Below, piece after piece: positions 45,472-53,181 of a DNA stretch of 64,000 nt. A program made the translations under genes and the position numbers. The stretch comes from Pantoea vagans. Its GTDB lineage: Bacteria > Pseudomonadota > Gammaproteobacteria > Enterobacterales > Enterobacteriaceae. The stretch is taken from NCBI RefSeq assembly GCF_004792415.1, contig NZ_CP038853.1, positions 682,001 to 746,000 of the forward strand, given 5' to 3'. The notes under the pieces were generated by a model, which was not told where the DNA came from, made no database searches, and saw nothing but the letters and a program-made list of their open reading frames with translations. Position 1 is the stretch's first letter. Every line of letters starts with the position of its first letter.

Positions 45472-46476
45472 ATGATCGATTTTTCCGTTATCTGGTTTGT
45501 GATTATCGTCTTCGCAACCCTGATGTATATCGTGATGGATGGTTTCGACCTGGGCATTGGTCTGCTGTTCCCGTTCAATAAAGATGCTGGCGAGCGCGAC
45601 ATGATGGTGAATACCGTCGCGCCGGTCTGGGATGGTAATGAGACCTGGCTAGTGCTGGGAGGCGCAGGCCTGTTCGGTGCGTTCCCGCTGGCCTATGCAG
45701 TCATTGCCGACGCACTGTCGATTCCGCTGACCGCCATGCTGATTGGTCTGATTTTCCGCGGCGTTGCCTTCGAGTTCCGCTTTAAAGCGGTGGAAGGCCA
45801 TCGTGCATTCTGGGACAAATCGTTTATTGCCGGTTCGATCATCGCCACCTTCAGTCAGGGTGTGGCGGTCGGTGCATTGCTGGATGGTATTCCGGTTGAG
45901 GGACGCCGCTTTGCCGGTTCCGCAATGGACTGGCTGGCACCGTTCCCGCTGTTCTGCGGCGTGGGTCTGGTGGTGGCCTATGCGCTGCTGGGCTGTACCT
46001 GGCTCATCATGAAGACCGAGAATGAACTGCATCGTAAGATGTCTGCGCTGGCGACGCCGCTGGTGATTGCGCTGCTGGTGATTATTGGCATCGTCAGCCT
46101 GTGGACGCCGTTTGCGCATGCCGACATCTCTCATCGCTGGTTCAGCACGCCAAATCTGTTCCTGTTCCTGCCGGTTCCGGTGCTGGTGCTGCTCTGTTCG
46201 TGGGGCATTATTCGCGCCATCAAACGTGAGGCACACTATTCACCGTTCCTGCTGACGCTGGCGCTGATCTTCCTCGGCTTCTCCGGACTGGGCATCAGTA
46301 TCTGGCCAAACATTATTCCGCCATCCGTGACCATCTGGGCCGCTGCGGCACCTCCGCAGAGTCAGGCCTTTATGCTGGTGGGTAGCCTGCTGATTATCCC
46401 GATGATCCTGGGCTATACCTTCTGGAGCTACTACGTGTTCCGTGGAAAAATCAAAGCAGACGCAGGATATCATTGA
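45472..46476 (+). CDS. cioB: Cytochrome bd-type quinol oxidase subunit II (CioB-like)
   Basis: 334-residue polytopic membrane protein, partner of subunit I. Family motifs: MDGFDLGIGLLFPF near 25, NTVAPVWDGNETWLVLGGAGLFGAFP near 45, and LIFRGVAFEFR near 85. It starts one base after the stop of cioA and is followed directly by the small subunit. Needs subunit I for function. Confidence 0.93.
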   Translation: MIDFSVIWFVIIVFATLMYIVMDGFDLGIGLLFPFNKDAGERDMMVNTVAPVWDGNETWLVLGGAGLFGAFPLAYAVIADALSIPLTAMLIGLIFRGVAFEFRFKAVEGHRAFWDKSFIAGSIIATFSQGVAVGALLDGIPVEGRRFAGSAMDWLAPFPLFCGVGLVVAYALLGCTWLIMKTENELHRKMSALATPLVIALLVIIGIVSLWTPFAHADISHRWFSTPNLFLFLPVPVLVLLCSWGIIRAIKREAHYSPFLLTLALIFLGFSGLGISIWPNIIPPSVTIWAAAAPPQSQAFMLVGSLLIIPMILGYTFWSYYVFRGKIKADAGYH

Positions 46477-46477
46477 T

Positions 46478-46657
46478 ATGAAAAGCCTCAGCAGCATGAA
46501 AGACCACAACCATAACCACAACGCAGAGACGAAAGCACCGTGGTGGAAGCGGGTGATGTGGCTGGTGTTTATCTACGCCGCCAGCGTGCTGGCACTGGGC
46601 GTTGTCGCCTCGCTGTTCCGGATGATGATGACTGCGGCGGGAATGCGTAGTCATTAA
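46478..46657 (+). CDS. DUF2474-type small subunit of the bd-type oxidase
   Basis: 59-residue protein with one transmembrane helix (RVMWLVFIYAASVLALGVVA) and a histidine/asparagine-rich start (MKDHNHNHN). Size, single helix and place directly after cioB match the DUF2474/CydX-like accessory subunits needed for oxidase assembly. ATG at 46478, one base after the cioB stop. The His-Asn cluster is unusual and might bind metal; that is speculation. Confidence 0.8.
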   Translation: MKSLSSMKDHNHNHNAETKAPWWKRVMWLVFIYAASVLALGVVASLFRMMMTAAGMRSH

Positions 46658-46684
46658 TTGTCTGGCAGAACATATACTGGCTCA

Positions 46685-46759
46685 GGGAGCATATGCCCTT
46701 TGCAAAGTCGCAAAACGCCATCCGTGGCCCGCGATGTTTTGCTCCTGGCGTATGCTCCC
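46685..46759. repeat. 75-bp inverted-repeat unit
   Basis: Ends GGGAGCATATGCC and GGCGTATGCTCCC are complementary at 12 of 13 positions. Inside, GCAAAAC and GTTTTGC pair in turn, so the whole unit can fold into one long hairpin. Not related in sequence to the neighbouring element at 46845. Confidence 0.65.
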
Positions 46760-46844
46760 ATCGCTTTATGTTGTGAGTTAGCCTCAGACTGCTGACAAAC
46801 CCAAATCAGTGTGAATCTGGCAGCAATATATAAGCTCAATGCGC

Positions 46845-46949
46845 AGGGAACACGGTCAGAGGAGGAAAGCGTCCCGCGGCAGGGACGGCGCGGGCCGAGC
46901 AGGCCATGGATGGCGGTTTTTGCGTCTTTCCGATCTGACCGTGTTCCCT
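46845..46949. repeat. Dispersed element with terminal inverted repeats, copy 2
   Basis: 105-bp element. Ends AGGGAACACGGTCAGA and TCTGACCGTGTTCCCT are perfect 16-bp inverted repeats. Shares GGAGGAAAGCGTCCCG on the left and TTTTGCGTCTTTCCGATCTGAC on the right with copy 1 at 19411-19593. Where copy 1 has ACAGGG in the left arm, copy 2 has ACACGG, and the right arms change to match. Confidence 0.72.
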
Positions 46950-46999
46950 TCGCAGGCTCGGTCTTGCCGCTACCGGGCTGGACTTTGTCAACAATCAGA

Positions 47000-47023
47000 G
47001 GCTGACGTCAGTCAGCCTTTTTT
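47000..47023 (+). terminator. Terminator after the oxidase operon region
   Basis: GGCTGAC and GTCAGCC arms, 4-base loop and six T: a strong intrinsic terminator. It is 340 bases past the last oxidase gene, so it may end the oxidase transcript after the repeats. Confidence 0.8.
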
Positions 47024-47162
47024 AGTTAGTAACCTAAGCAATTAATGCGGAATCGCCCCGAACAGGCGCGTGCGCCTTACCCTTTCCTTACACCGATTCG
47101 CAATTTTTGTTATTCTTTTGTAACGAAAATTCCAGTCCTAACCCGCGTCGTAAATCGCCATC

Positions 47163-48032
47163 ATGCTCAGTCAGGCTATTAAAAAACAGCACATTAACGA
47201 TCTGGTCGAGTGGATAGAAGCCAACCTCACCGACGATCTCAATATCGATCAAATCACCCTGAAATCAGGTTATTCCAAATGGCACATGCAGCGCATGTTC
47301 AAGGAGATGACCGGACAGACGCTGGCGGCATATACCCGCAAACGGCGTCTGACGATGGCGGCCATGGCGCTGCGTCTGACACGCATGACGCTAATCGATA
47401 TCGCCGTACGTTTTGGCTTTGATAACCAGCAAAACTTCACGCGGGTGTTCAAAGGCCACTTTTCACTGACGCCTGGCGCGTTTCGCCGTATTCCTCACTT
47501 GCCGGTTAAAAACTTCCATGGTCGCATTCTGGTGCGATCGCTGGCAGAGCGTGCGACGCTGGTGGAACGTGAGGAAGAACTGCATCTGTGCGGAGAGACA
47601 CTGGAGTGGGAGTGCAGGTTTGGTGAGTATATTGCCGACCACGACCACCGGGTGGCTGAGCAGGCACGGCATCTGGTCGCGCTGGCGGGCAGCCATGCGA
47701 CGCACGGCTGGTTAGGCTTTCAGTATGGTCCCGGCCATAGCTCTGCTGACCAGCAGAATATCAGCCTGTTTCAGGCGCTGGCACCACAACATGCCGGGCT
47801 GCTGGGTGACAATACCGCTAGCTGGAGCGAGGTGTGCGGCCTCTATGCGTCGATCCGCTGGAGCGGCAGGCCGGAGCAGCTGACGCGATTTATCGAGGAT
47901 ATCTACTATCAGCATTTGCCCATGCTGGGCGTGTCGCGCCGTCCGGGCAAAGACCTGTTGCGTCTTGATTTTGCGCACTGTAAGCCCGACTGGCTCAGCG
48001 GCGTTTTCTCTATTCCGGTGATGCAGGCGTAG
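47163..48032 (+). CDS. AraC-family regulator, Rob-like
   Basis: 289 residues, the size of E. coli Rob. Unusually for AraC proteins the DNA-binding domain is N-terminal (about 8-110): LKSGYSKWHMQRMFKEMTGQTLAAYTRKRRL and FGFDNQQNFTRVFKGHFSLTPGAFRR. The C-terminal half (about 120-289) looks like the GyrI-type effector domain of Rob. It differs enough from Rob in the second half to be a paralogue. MarA/SoxS/Rob relatives control efflux and stress genes; its own targets are unknown. Confidence 0.85.
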   Translation: MLSQAIKKQHINDLVEWIEANLTDDLNIDQITLKSGYSKWHMQRMFKEMTGQTLAAYTRKRRLTMAAMALRLTRMTLIDIAVRFGFDNQQNFTRVFKGHFSLTPGAFRRIPHLPVKNFHGRILVRSLAERATLVEREEELHLCGETLEWECRFGEYIADHDHRVAEQARHLVALAGSHATHGWLGFQYGPGHSSADQQNISLFQALAPQHAGLLGDNTASWSEVCGLYASIRWSGRPEQLTRFIEDIYYQHLPMLGVSRRPGKDLLRLDFAHCKPDWLSGVFSIPVMQA

Positions 48033-48250
48033 CCGGCAGGGCAGGGTCAAGCGCTTCTGCTCCTGCCAATGCATCTTTTGTGCGATAAACCGTGACAAAC
48101 CGCACGATTTTATAAAATAAGTCGCCATTCTGGCGTAAAATCCTCCCCCGAAACCCTGCCATATCTGAATCATCGTGCTTCTGTGGCAGGGCTGGAACAT
48201 TCATCTGCATTTCAGGCCTTTTCTGGCCAAAACGACAATCGAAGACAACT

Positions 48251-48445
48251 ATGCGACGCTTAATGATTTCCCTGATCCTGGCATTGCCTGCAATGGCGAT
48301 GGCACAGCAGGCTGAGCCTTTCTCACCGCCTGCCGGACTGCATCCGCACTCTCAGGTTACCCAGCATGAAATCCTGGGTGATGGTGAACTGCCGGATCAC
48401 ACCAGCAGTAATGCCTCCCTTTCCGGATTCAACGACACGCTGTAA
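48251..48445 (+). CDS. Small exported protein of unknown function
   Basis: 64 residues. Residues 1-19 (MRRLMISLILALPAMAMAQ) form a clear signal peptide with AMA cleavage site; the mature part, about 45 residues, is polar and has no cysteine (PPAGLHPHSQVTQHEILGDG). ATG at 48251 follows GAAGACA. I do not recognise the family. Signal peptide quality supports coding. It stands alone between the Rob-like gene and yqjH. Confidence 0.6.
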   Translation: MRRLMISLILALPAMAMAQQAEPFSPPAGLHPHSQVTQHEILGDGELPDHTSSNASLSGFNDTL

Positions 48446-48668
48446 GTGTTGATGCGCTGCCAGAACCGGCGGCGCGAGATGATGCCCGGCTCGTCAGGAG
48501 CCGGACAGCTTCTGCCTGATTTACCTGCTCATACTCTGCACCTGCGGCTTCCTCTCTGAGGCCCATTCACCTGCATCTGAAACACGCTTTACCTGCATAT
48601 TGCATCTTTGATGCTTCTGATTCATGCCGCTTCCCGTCCATATCTCCTCGCTTACGACACTGCTTAAA

Positions 48669-48720
48669 ATATATCTTAAGTTGCAGAATCGCATTTTTCG
48701 TTCTTGTGCCGAAGATATAT
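48669..48720. promoter_or_regulatory. Candidate YqjI operator pair
   Basis: ATATATCTT (48669-48677) and AAGATATAT (48712-48720) are exact inverted repeats 34 bases apart, and the left one sits inside a smaller CTTAA/TTAAG repeat. A regulator of the YqjI/PadR type encoded two genes downstream is the obvious candidate to bind. Assignment is inference. Confidence 0.45.
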
Positions 48721-48742
48721 CATAGCTAATCTTGTCGCTTCA

Positions 48743-48763
48743 GATGAGAATGATTGTTATTCC
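48743..48763. promoter_or_regulatory. Candidate Fur box before yqjH
   Basis: GATGAGAATGATTGTTATTC resembles the Fur consensus (GATAATGATAATCATTATC) with several mismatches. E. coli yqjH is Fur-repressed, which supports the reading. Confidence 0.5.
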
Positions 48764-48831
48764 ATTGTTGTTTAATCATGGCGGGTATGCCCCTGACTAT
48801 CGGGCATAGACCCTGTTTCAGGAGAGAGATT

Positions 48832-49614
48832 TTGACTACAACAGCCGATAAGCGCACGCCGCAGCGCGTCCGCAATGAACTGCGTTTTCGCCATATCCAG
48901 GTCGAAAGTAAAACCCATATTGCCGGGAAATTCTGGCGCATCCGGTTCAGCGGCAGCGATCTGGCAGGCTTTACGTCGCCAGGCTTTGATGACCACATCA
49001 AGGTGTTTTTCCCTGCTGCTGAAGGTGAAACACTGGTTCTGCCACAGATTACCGACGCAGGCATTGTCTGGCCGGAAGGTTTACGTCCGCAGGCGCGTGA
49101 TTACACGCCGCTGGAATTCGATGGTGAATCTTCACTGACCCTCGACTTCTATATTCATCAGCAGGGCGTAGCCAGTGACTGGGCCGCGCAGGCGCAGGTG
49201 GGCGATCAACTGATTGTTGGTGGGCCACGCGGCTCGCTGGTGGTACCGACCGATTACGCATTCCAGCTTTACGTCTGCGACGAAACCGGGCTGCCCGCTT
49301 TTGCCCGCCGTCAGCGCGACGCCCGCGCCCAGGCGCTGCATCTCTATGCCTTTACCGATGAAGCGACCGGTCGCGACTATTTAGCGGATACGACAGGCGT
49401 AACGACAAACTGGCTGGGCAGCGGTCAGATGCAAAAAGCGCAGTTCAGCCAGCTGATTACCCGGCTGGATCAGATCGCTATTCCGACGGAGGATTACTTT
49501 ATCTGGCTGACCGGCGAAGGTGAGTTTGTCAGAGCGCTGTCTGACTACTTTACCTCGCAGCGTGGTCTCGACAGCGACTTCGTGCGCGCGGTGGCCTACT
49601 GGCATCAGAAGTAA
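48832..49614 (+). CDS. yqjH: NADPH-dependent ferric-chelate reductase YqjH (siderophore-interacting protein)
   Basis: 260-residue cytoplasmic flavoprotein that reduces iron in imported ferric siderophores or citrate. FAD-binding domain: TPQRVRNELRFRHIQV, GFDDHIKVFFP, RDYTPLEFD near 98 and AQVGDQLIVGGPRGSLVVP. The C-terminal NADPH domain ends YFIWLTGEGEFVRAL...VAYWHQK as in E. coli YqjH. TTG start at 48832, 7 bases after GGAG; this puts the N-terminus in line with E. coli, whereas the in-frame ATGs upstream would add unconserved residues. Confidence 0.92.
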   Translation: MTTTADKRTPQRVRNELRFRHIQVESKTHIAGKFWRIRFSGSDLAGFTSPGFDDHIKVFFPAAEGETLVLPQITDAGIVWPEGLRPQARDYTPLEFDGESSLTLDFYIHQQGVASDWAAQAQVGDQLIVGGPRGSLVVPTDYAFQLYVCDETGLPAFARRQRDARAQALHLYAFTDEATGRDYLADTTGVTTNWLGSGQMQKAQFSQLITRLDQIAIPTEDYFIWLTGEGEFVRALSDYFTSQRGLDSDFVRAVAYWHQK

Positions 49615-49684
49615 GCCGCGCTGGCAATTGAGTTTTGCCAGATGGCGGACTACCATCACTCTCCTTTTTTCAGCAGGGCAGGTC

Positions 49685-50224
49685 ATGAAACAGCATCCGA
49701 CTTCCACTTCATCTGACGAACAGACTTCGCGCGCAGGCGGCTGCAGCGGACGACGTAAACGACGTGAAAAGATGCTGGAAGCGAGTGAGATTCGCCTGCT
49801 GATGCTCCACTTCCTGGCGCAGAATGCGGCGCACGGCTATGAGCTGATCAAGTCCGTTGAGGAGCTGTCAAAGGGAGAGTATTCGCCCAGCCCGGGGATC
49901 ATCTATCCCAACCTGACGCTGCTGGAAGAGATGGAGGCGATTCAGGTGGTGGATGCGCAGGCAGCGCGTAAAGCCTACCGACTGACGGCGGCTGGTGAGG
50001 CGCAGCTGGCGGATAATCGCGAAACCGTAGCCAGCCTGATTACGCGGCTCTCTACGCTGGCGATCGTGGTCAATAACCGCAGCATTCCTGCTGTGGAGCA
50101 GGCGATTCACGGGCTGAAGATGGCTCTGAATCAACGACTGGCGCAGGAAGATATTTCAGAAGCCGCGCTGCAGACGCTGATTAAGGCGCTGCACGACGCG
50201 GCTGATAAAATCACCCACAGTTAA
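49685..50224 (+). CDS. yqjI: PadR family regulator, YqjI-like without the His-rich N-terminus
   Basis: 179-residue winged-helix regulator. Core: SEIRLLMLHFLAQNAAHGYELIKSVEELSKGEYSPSPGIIYPNLTLLEEM near 35-90, matching E. coli YqjI, which represses yqjH in response to nickel. E. coli YqjI has a long His/Cys-rich N-terminal metal-binding tail; here it is only about 32 residues with one His and one Cys, so metal sensing may differ. In E. coli the two genes are divergent; here yqjI follows yqjH on the same strand, 70 bases away. Confidence 0.85.
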   Translation: MKQHPTSTSSDEQTSRAGGCSGRRKRREKMLEASEIRLLMLHFLAQNAAHGYELIKSVEELSKGEYSPSPGIIYPNLTLLEEMEAIQVVDAQAARKAYRLTAAGEAQLADNRETVASLITRLSTLAIVVNNRSIPAVEQAIHGLKMALNQRLAQEDISEAALQTLIKALHDAADKITHS

Positions 50225-50521
50225 TCAGCTGATTTCACTCTTATTCTTGTCGATGTGGCCCAGGGTACGATCCGGGAAACAGATGTCGCGCACGCGCTGT
50301 TTCAGGGTAGTCGCATCCGGGAAACCACCGTCCCGCTTACGTTCCCACAGCAGATGACCATCCAGCGTAATCTCAAAAATACCGCCGGTGCCGGGTTTCA
50401 GCGTGACCTCTGCCAGATCCTCGGCGAAGGTATGCAACAGTTCCTGTGCCATCCACGCTGACCGCATCAGCCAGTTGCATTGCATACAGTAGTGAATAAC
50501 AACCACAGGTTTTTGCGCCAT
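50225..50521 (-). CDS. SelT/SelW/SelH family thioredoxin-fold protein
   Basis: 98-residue protein with the Rdx/SelW signature: VVVIHYCMQCNWLMRSAWMAQELL, where CxxC is a Cys-Cys version of the selenocysteine motif. Then VTLKPGTGGIFEITLDGHLLWERKRDGGFPD, a block conserved in the bacterial group. Probably a redox protein. Its last base abuts the last base of yqjI (convergent, no gap), leaving no room for a terminator between them. Confidence 0.88.
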   Translation of the reverse strand: MAQKPVVVIHYCMQCNWLMRSAWMAQELLHTFAEDLAEVTLKPGTGGIFEITLDGHLLWERKRDGGFPDATTLKQRVRDICFPDRTLGHIDKNKSEIS

Positions 50522-50609
50522 AACTCTCTTCCTTTACGTATTGATAAATGCAGATGCATTCGGGTTAACAATTTGTGCGCTGTGGTTTATTTCTTAATGT
50601 AAATAGGAT

Positions 50610-50624
50610 TGATAATGATTATCA
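50610..50624. promoter_or_regulatory. Fur box before the hemin receptor
   Basis: TGATAATGATTATCA is a perfect 7-1-7 palindrome and matches the Fur core exactly. A second partial box (GATAATGATTAC, from 50644) lies 20 bases further on. Strong case for iron repression of the hmu operon. Confidence 0.88.
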
Positions 50625-50760
50625 GTTGCATTAAATTCGCGGCGATAATGATTACACCCGCATGATGTTCTGACTTTTTACGGCTTTTATGCAGAGCCGT
50701 TTTTTATGTTGCAGCAAGCAAGTGAGCGAATACTAACAATTAATCAGGTAATTCGCGCCT

Positions 50761-53133
50761 ATGTCACCACGTTTTCGGAGATTGACGCAACCGCGTCTGT
50801 CTGAGCTGGCGTTGCTCGCCACCTTTATCAATACCACCTGCACCTATGCTGCGGGCAGTGAACCTGCCACGCTGACCCTTTCCGACCGCTATGGCAGCAG
50901 TGCTGAACCGGTAATGACGGTGAATGCACCGGAAATTAAACAAACGGCGGGCAGTAAAACCACGCTCTCTGCCAGCGATCTGCAGCAACGTGGCGCTACT
51001 GATTTTGGATCGATCATGCGTTATGAACCGCTGATCAGCGCCACCGGCACCAGTGGCGGTTCCTCAGCCGGTAAGAGCGGCTTTGACCGGGCCGGTTACA
51101 CCGGCTACAACATTCGTGGTTTAGAGAGCAACCGCGTGGGTCTCGATGTGGATGGCATTCCATTACCGCAGGCCACCGGCCGTAGCTATGTGGGACGAGC
51201 CGGTCTCGACAGCTTTGGGATTGGCCGCGATTACATCGATCCCTATATGTTTGGTCATATCGGAATTGAGAAGGGTGCCACGGCAGTGGATCAGCCGAAT
51301 AACTCGATTGGCGGCAATGTCTCGTTCCGTAACAAATCCCCGGATGACTATCTGCATCCCGGTAAAGGCAACTATTTCGGATATCAAAGCGACTACGACT
51401 CTGCCAGCCGCAGCTGGCACAACGGCGTTACGGCAGCAGCAGGCGATGATACGCTGCGGGGAATCTTTGTTTACAGTCGTCGTGACGGCCAACAGACCCG
51501 CAACAACAGCGACACGGTTGATGCCTATCCAGCCAACTGGCATTCTGATGCCTTTATGACCTCGGGCATCTGGCAGCCCAATGATCTTCACAAGCTCAGC
51601 GCGACTTTCGATTACTATCACAAAACGCACCACAGCCATTACGACAGCTGGAGCACGTCCGGCAATACGGTCTGGGGAACGGCGCAGCAGCAGAGCGATA
51701 CCCGACGCTGGGGCATCAGCCTGGCGGATGAGTACACGCCTTACAATGACCTGATCGACAGTCTGACAACCCGCGTTTACTGGCAGCAGACCCAGGCACA
51801 TGACAACACCTTTATGCCGTCAGGTGCCACCACCTGGCAAACCGTCTACTCCGACTACAACAGCGACAGCTACGGTTTTGACACCCGCGCGCTTAAAACC
51901 ATCGGGCGACATGAACTGAGCGCCGGGCTGAATGCGCGTCTGGTGGATACCGAACGGCCTTTCCGTCAGTCGCCTGCGGCGAGCGCCACCAGCGTGATCA
52001 TGCAACCGCAGGCTAACAGCCGCAGTTATACGGTTGGTGGTTATCTGCAGGATACCATCAGCTTCGATGCTGACGGACACCGTGCGGCTATCGTGCCGGG
52101 CGTGCGTGTAGCATACCAGAATACCCGCCCACGCGATGTGGCGACACTGACGACAAACAGCAGTGTGCTCGACGCCAGCGAAGTCTCCGCGCTCTACGGT
52201 TCGCCAAACAGCGACACTCAGGTGTTGCCGTCGATCGCCTTCCAGTACGATCTGACCCCGGCATTGATGACTTATCTGCAATATACCCGTGGCGCGCAGT
52301 TCCCCAACGACTCCCAGCTCTATGGCTCATGGAACCTTGGCTCCAGCTATGCCGGCACCGCGCAGTATGCGCTGATTGGCAATGCCGATTTGAAGACCGA
52401 AACCAGCAACAACTACGAATGGGGTATAAAAGGCCAGGTTGCAGAGGGCGTGACGCTTAACGCTGCCGCGTTCTATAACGACTACAAAAACTTCATCGCC
52501 TTTACCCGCTACAGCCGGGCGGCCAATCCGGGTAAGTTCGTCAATGTACCCAGCAACATCTACACCACCTATCAGGCGGAGAACCGCGACAAAGCCTATA
52601 TCTATGGGGCTGAAATCAGCAGCAAGGTGAACTTCGGCAGCTGGTTCAGCGAGGTCGAGGGGCTGAGCGCTAATCTGGCGTTTGGTTACACCCAGGGTGC
52701 GGCGAAGTCGAGCTACCTGGGGGACCGCTACATCGACCTGGAGAGCGTTGCGCCGATGAAAGCAATTGTCGGACTCGCCTGGGATGATGAGGCGCGCGGC
52801 TATGGTGCTGCCGTCACCGCCACGTTTGTTAAAGGTAAGAAAGCCAGCGCCACAAATCGCAACAGCTTTACCAACACCGGCAACAGCCTGACTGACTCCA
52901 GCACCGATTACATGCGGGTGCCGGGTTATGGCCTGGTGGATATGACCGCCTACTGGCGCGTCACGCACAACGTCAGGTTAAGCGGCGGGCTTTACAACAT
53001 AACCGACCGCAAATACTGGGATTACCTCAGCAGCCGTCAGCTGACCAGCGCAACCCAACAGGATCGTAACGATCAGGCACTGGCCGTAATGCCGGGTCGT
53101 ACTTTCCAGTTAGGTGTTAATGTCGATTTTTAA
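50761..53133 (+). CDS. hmuR: TonB-dependent hemin/hemoglobin receptor (HmuR/HasR type)
   Basis: 790-residue outer-membrane receptor. Signal peptide (residues 1 to about 30, ending TYAAG), possible TonB box (PVMTVNAP near 47), plug domain (ATDFGSIMRYEPLISATG, FDRAGYTGYNIRGLESNRVGLDVDGIPLP) and a 22-strand barrel ending in LGVNVDF with the terminal Phe needed for membrane insertion. IEKGATAVDQPNNSIGGNVSFRNKSP is typical of heme receptors of the hemoglobin/transferrin receptor group. Under Fur boxes; starts the hmu operon. Confidence 0.87.
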   Translation: MSPRFRRLTQPRLSELALLATFINTTCTYAAGSEPATLTLSDRYGSSAEPVMTVNAPEIKQTAGSKTTLSASDLQQRGATDFGSIMRYEPLISATGTSGGSSAGKSGFDRAGYTGYNIRGLESNRVGLDVDGIPLPQATGRSYVGRAGLDSFGIGRDYIDPYMFGHIGIEKGATAVDQPNNSIGGNVSFRNKSPDDYLHPGKGNYFGYQSDYDSASRSWHNGVTAAAGDDTLRGIFVYSRRDGQQTRNNSDTVDAYPANWHSDAFMTSGIWQPNDLHKLSATFDYYHKTHHSHYDSWSTSGNTVWGTAQQQSDTRRWGISLADEYTPYNDLIDSLTTRVYWQQTQAHDNTFMPSGATTWQTVYSDYNSDSYGFDTRALKTIGRHELSAGLNARLVDTERPFRQSPAASATSVIMQPQANSRSYTVGGYLQDTISFDADGHRAAIVPGVRVAYQNTRPRDVATLTTNSSVLDASEVSALYGSPNSDTQVLPSIAFQYDLTPALMTYLQYTRGAQFPNDSQLYGSWNLGSSYAGTAQYALIGNADLKTETSNNYEWGIKGQVAEGVTLNAAAFYNDYKNFIAFTRYSRAANPGKFVNVPSNIYTTYQAENRDKAYIYGAEISSKVNFGSWFSEVEGLSANLAFGYTQGAAKSSYLGDRYIDLESVAPMKAIVGLAWDDEARGYGAAVTATFVKGKKASATNRNSFTNTGNSLTDSSTDYMRVPGYGLVDMTAYWRVTHNVRLSGGLYNITDRKYWDYLSSRQLTSATQQDRNDQALAVMPGRTFQLGVNVDF

Positions 53134-53181
53134 TCACCGCTGCCCTGCGCTGATGCAGGGCATGACTAAGAGAAGCGAACC

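Larger units (their letters stand above)
46658..47162. other. Repeat-filled gap between the oxidase operon and Rob-like gene
   Basis: 505 bases with no gene. Left to right: a 75-bp inverted-repeat unit (46685-46759), the second copy of the dispersed element (46845-46949), a strong terminator (47000-47023) and the promoter region of the Rob-like gene. Short frames here are not coding in my view. Confidence 0.6.
48446..48831. other. Promoter region of yqjH
   Basis: 386 bases. Holds a candidate YqjI operator pair (48669-48720), a Fur-like box (48743-48763) and a hairpin in the leader (TATGCCC at 48786 and GGGCATA at 48803) just before the ribosome binding site. No gene seen. Confidence 0.55.
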
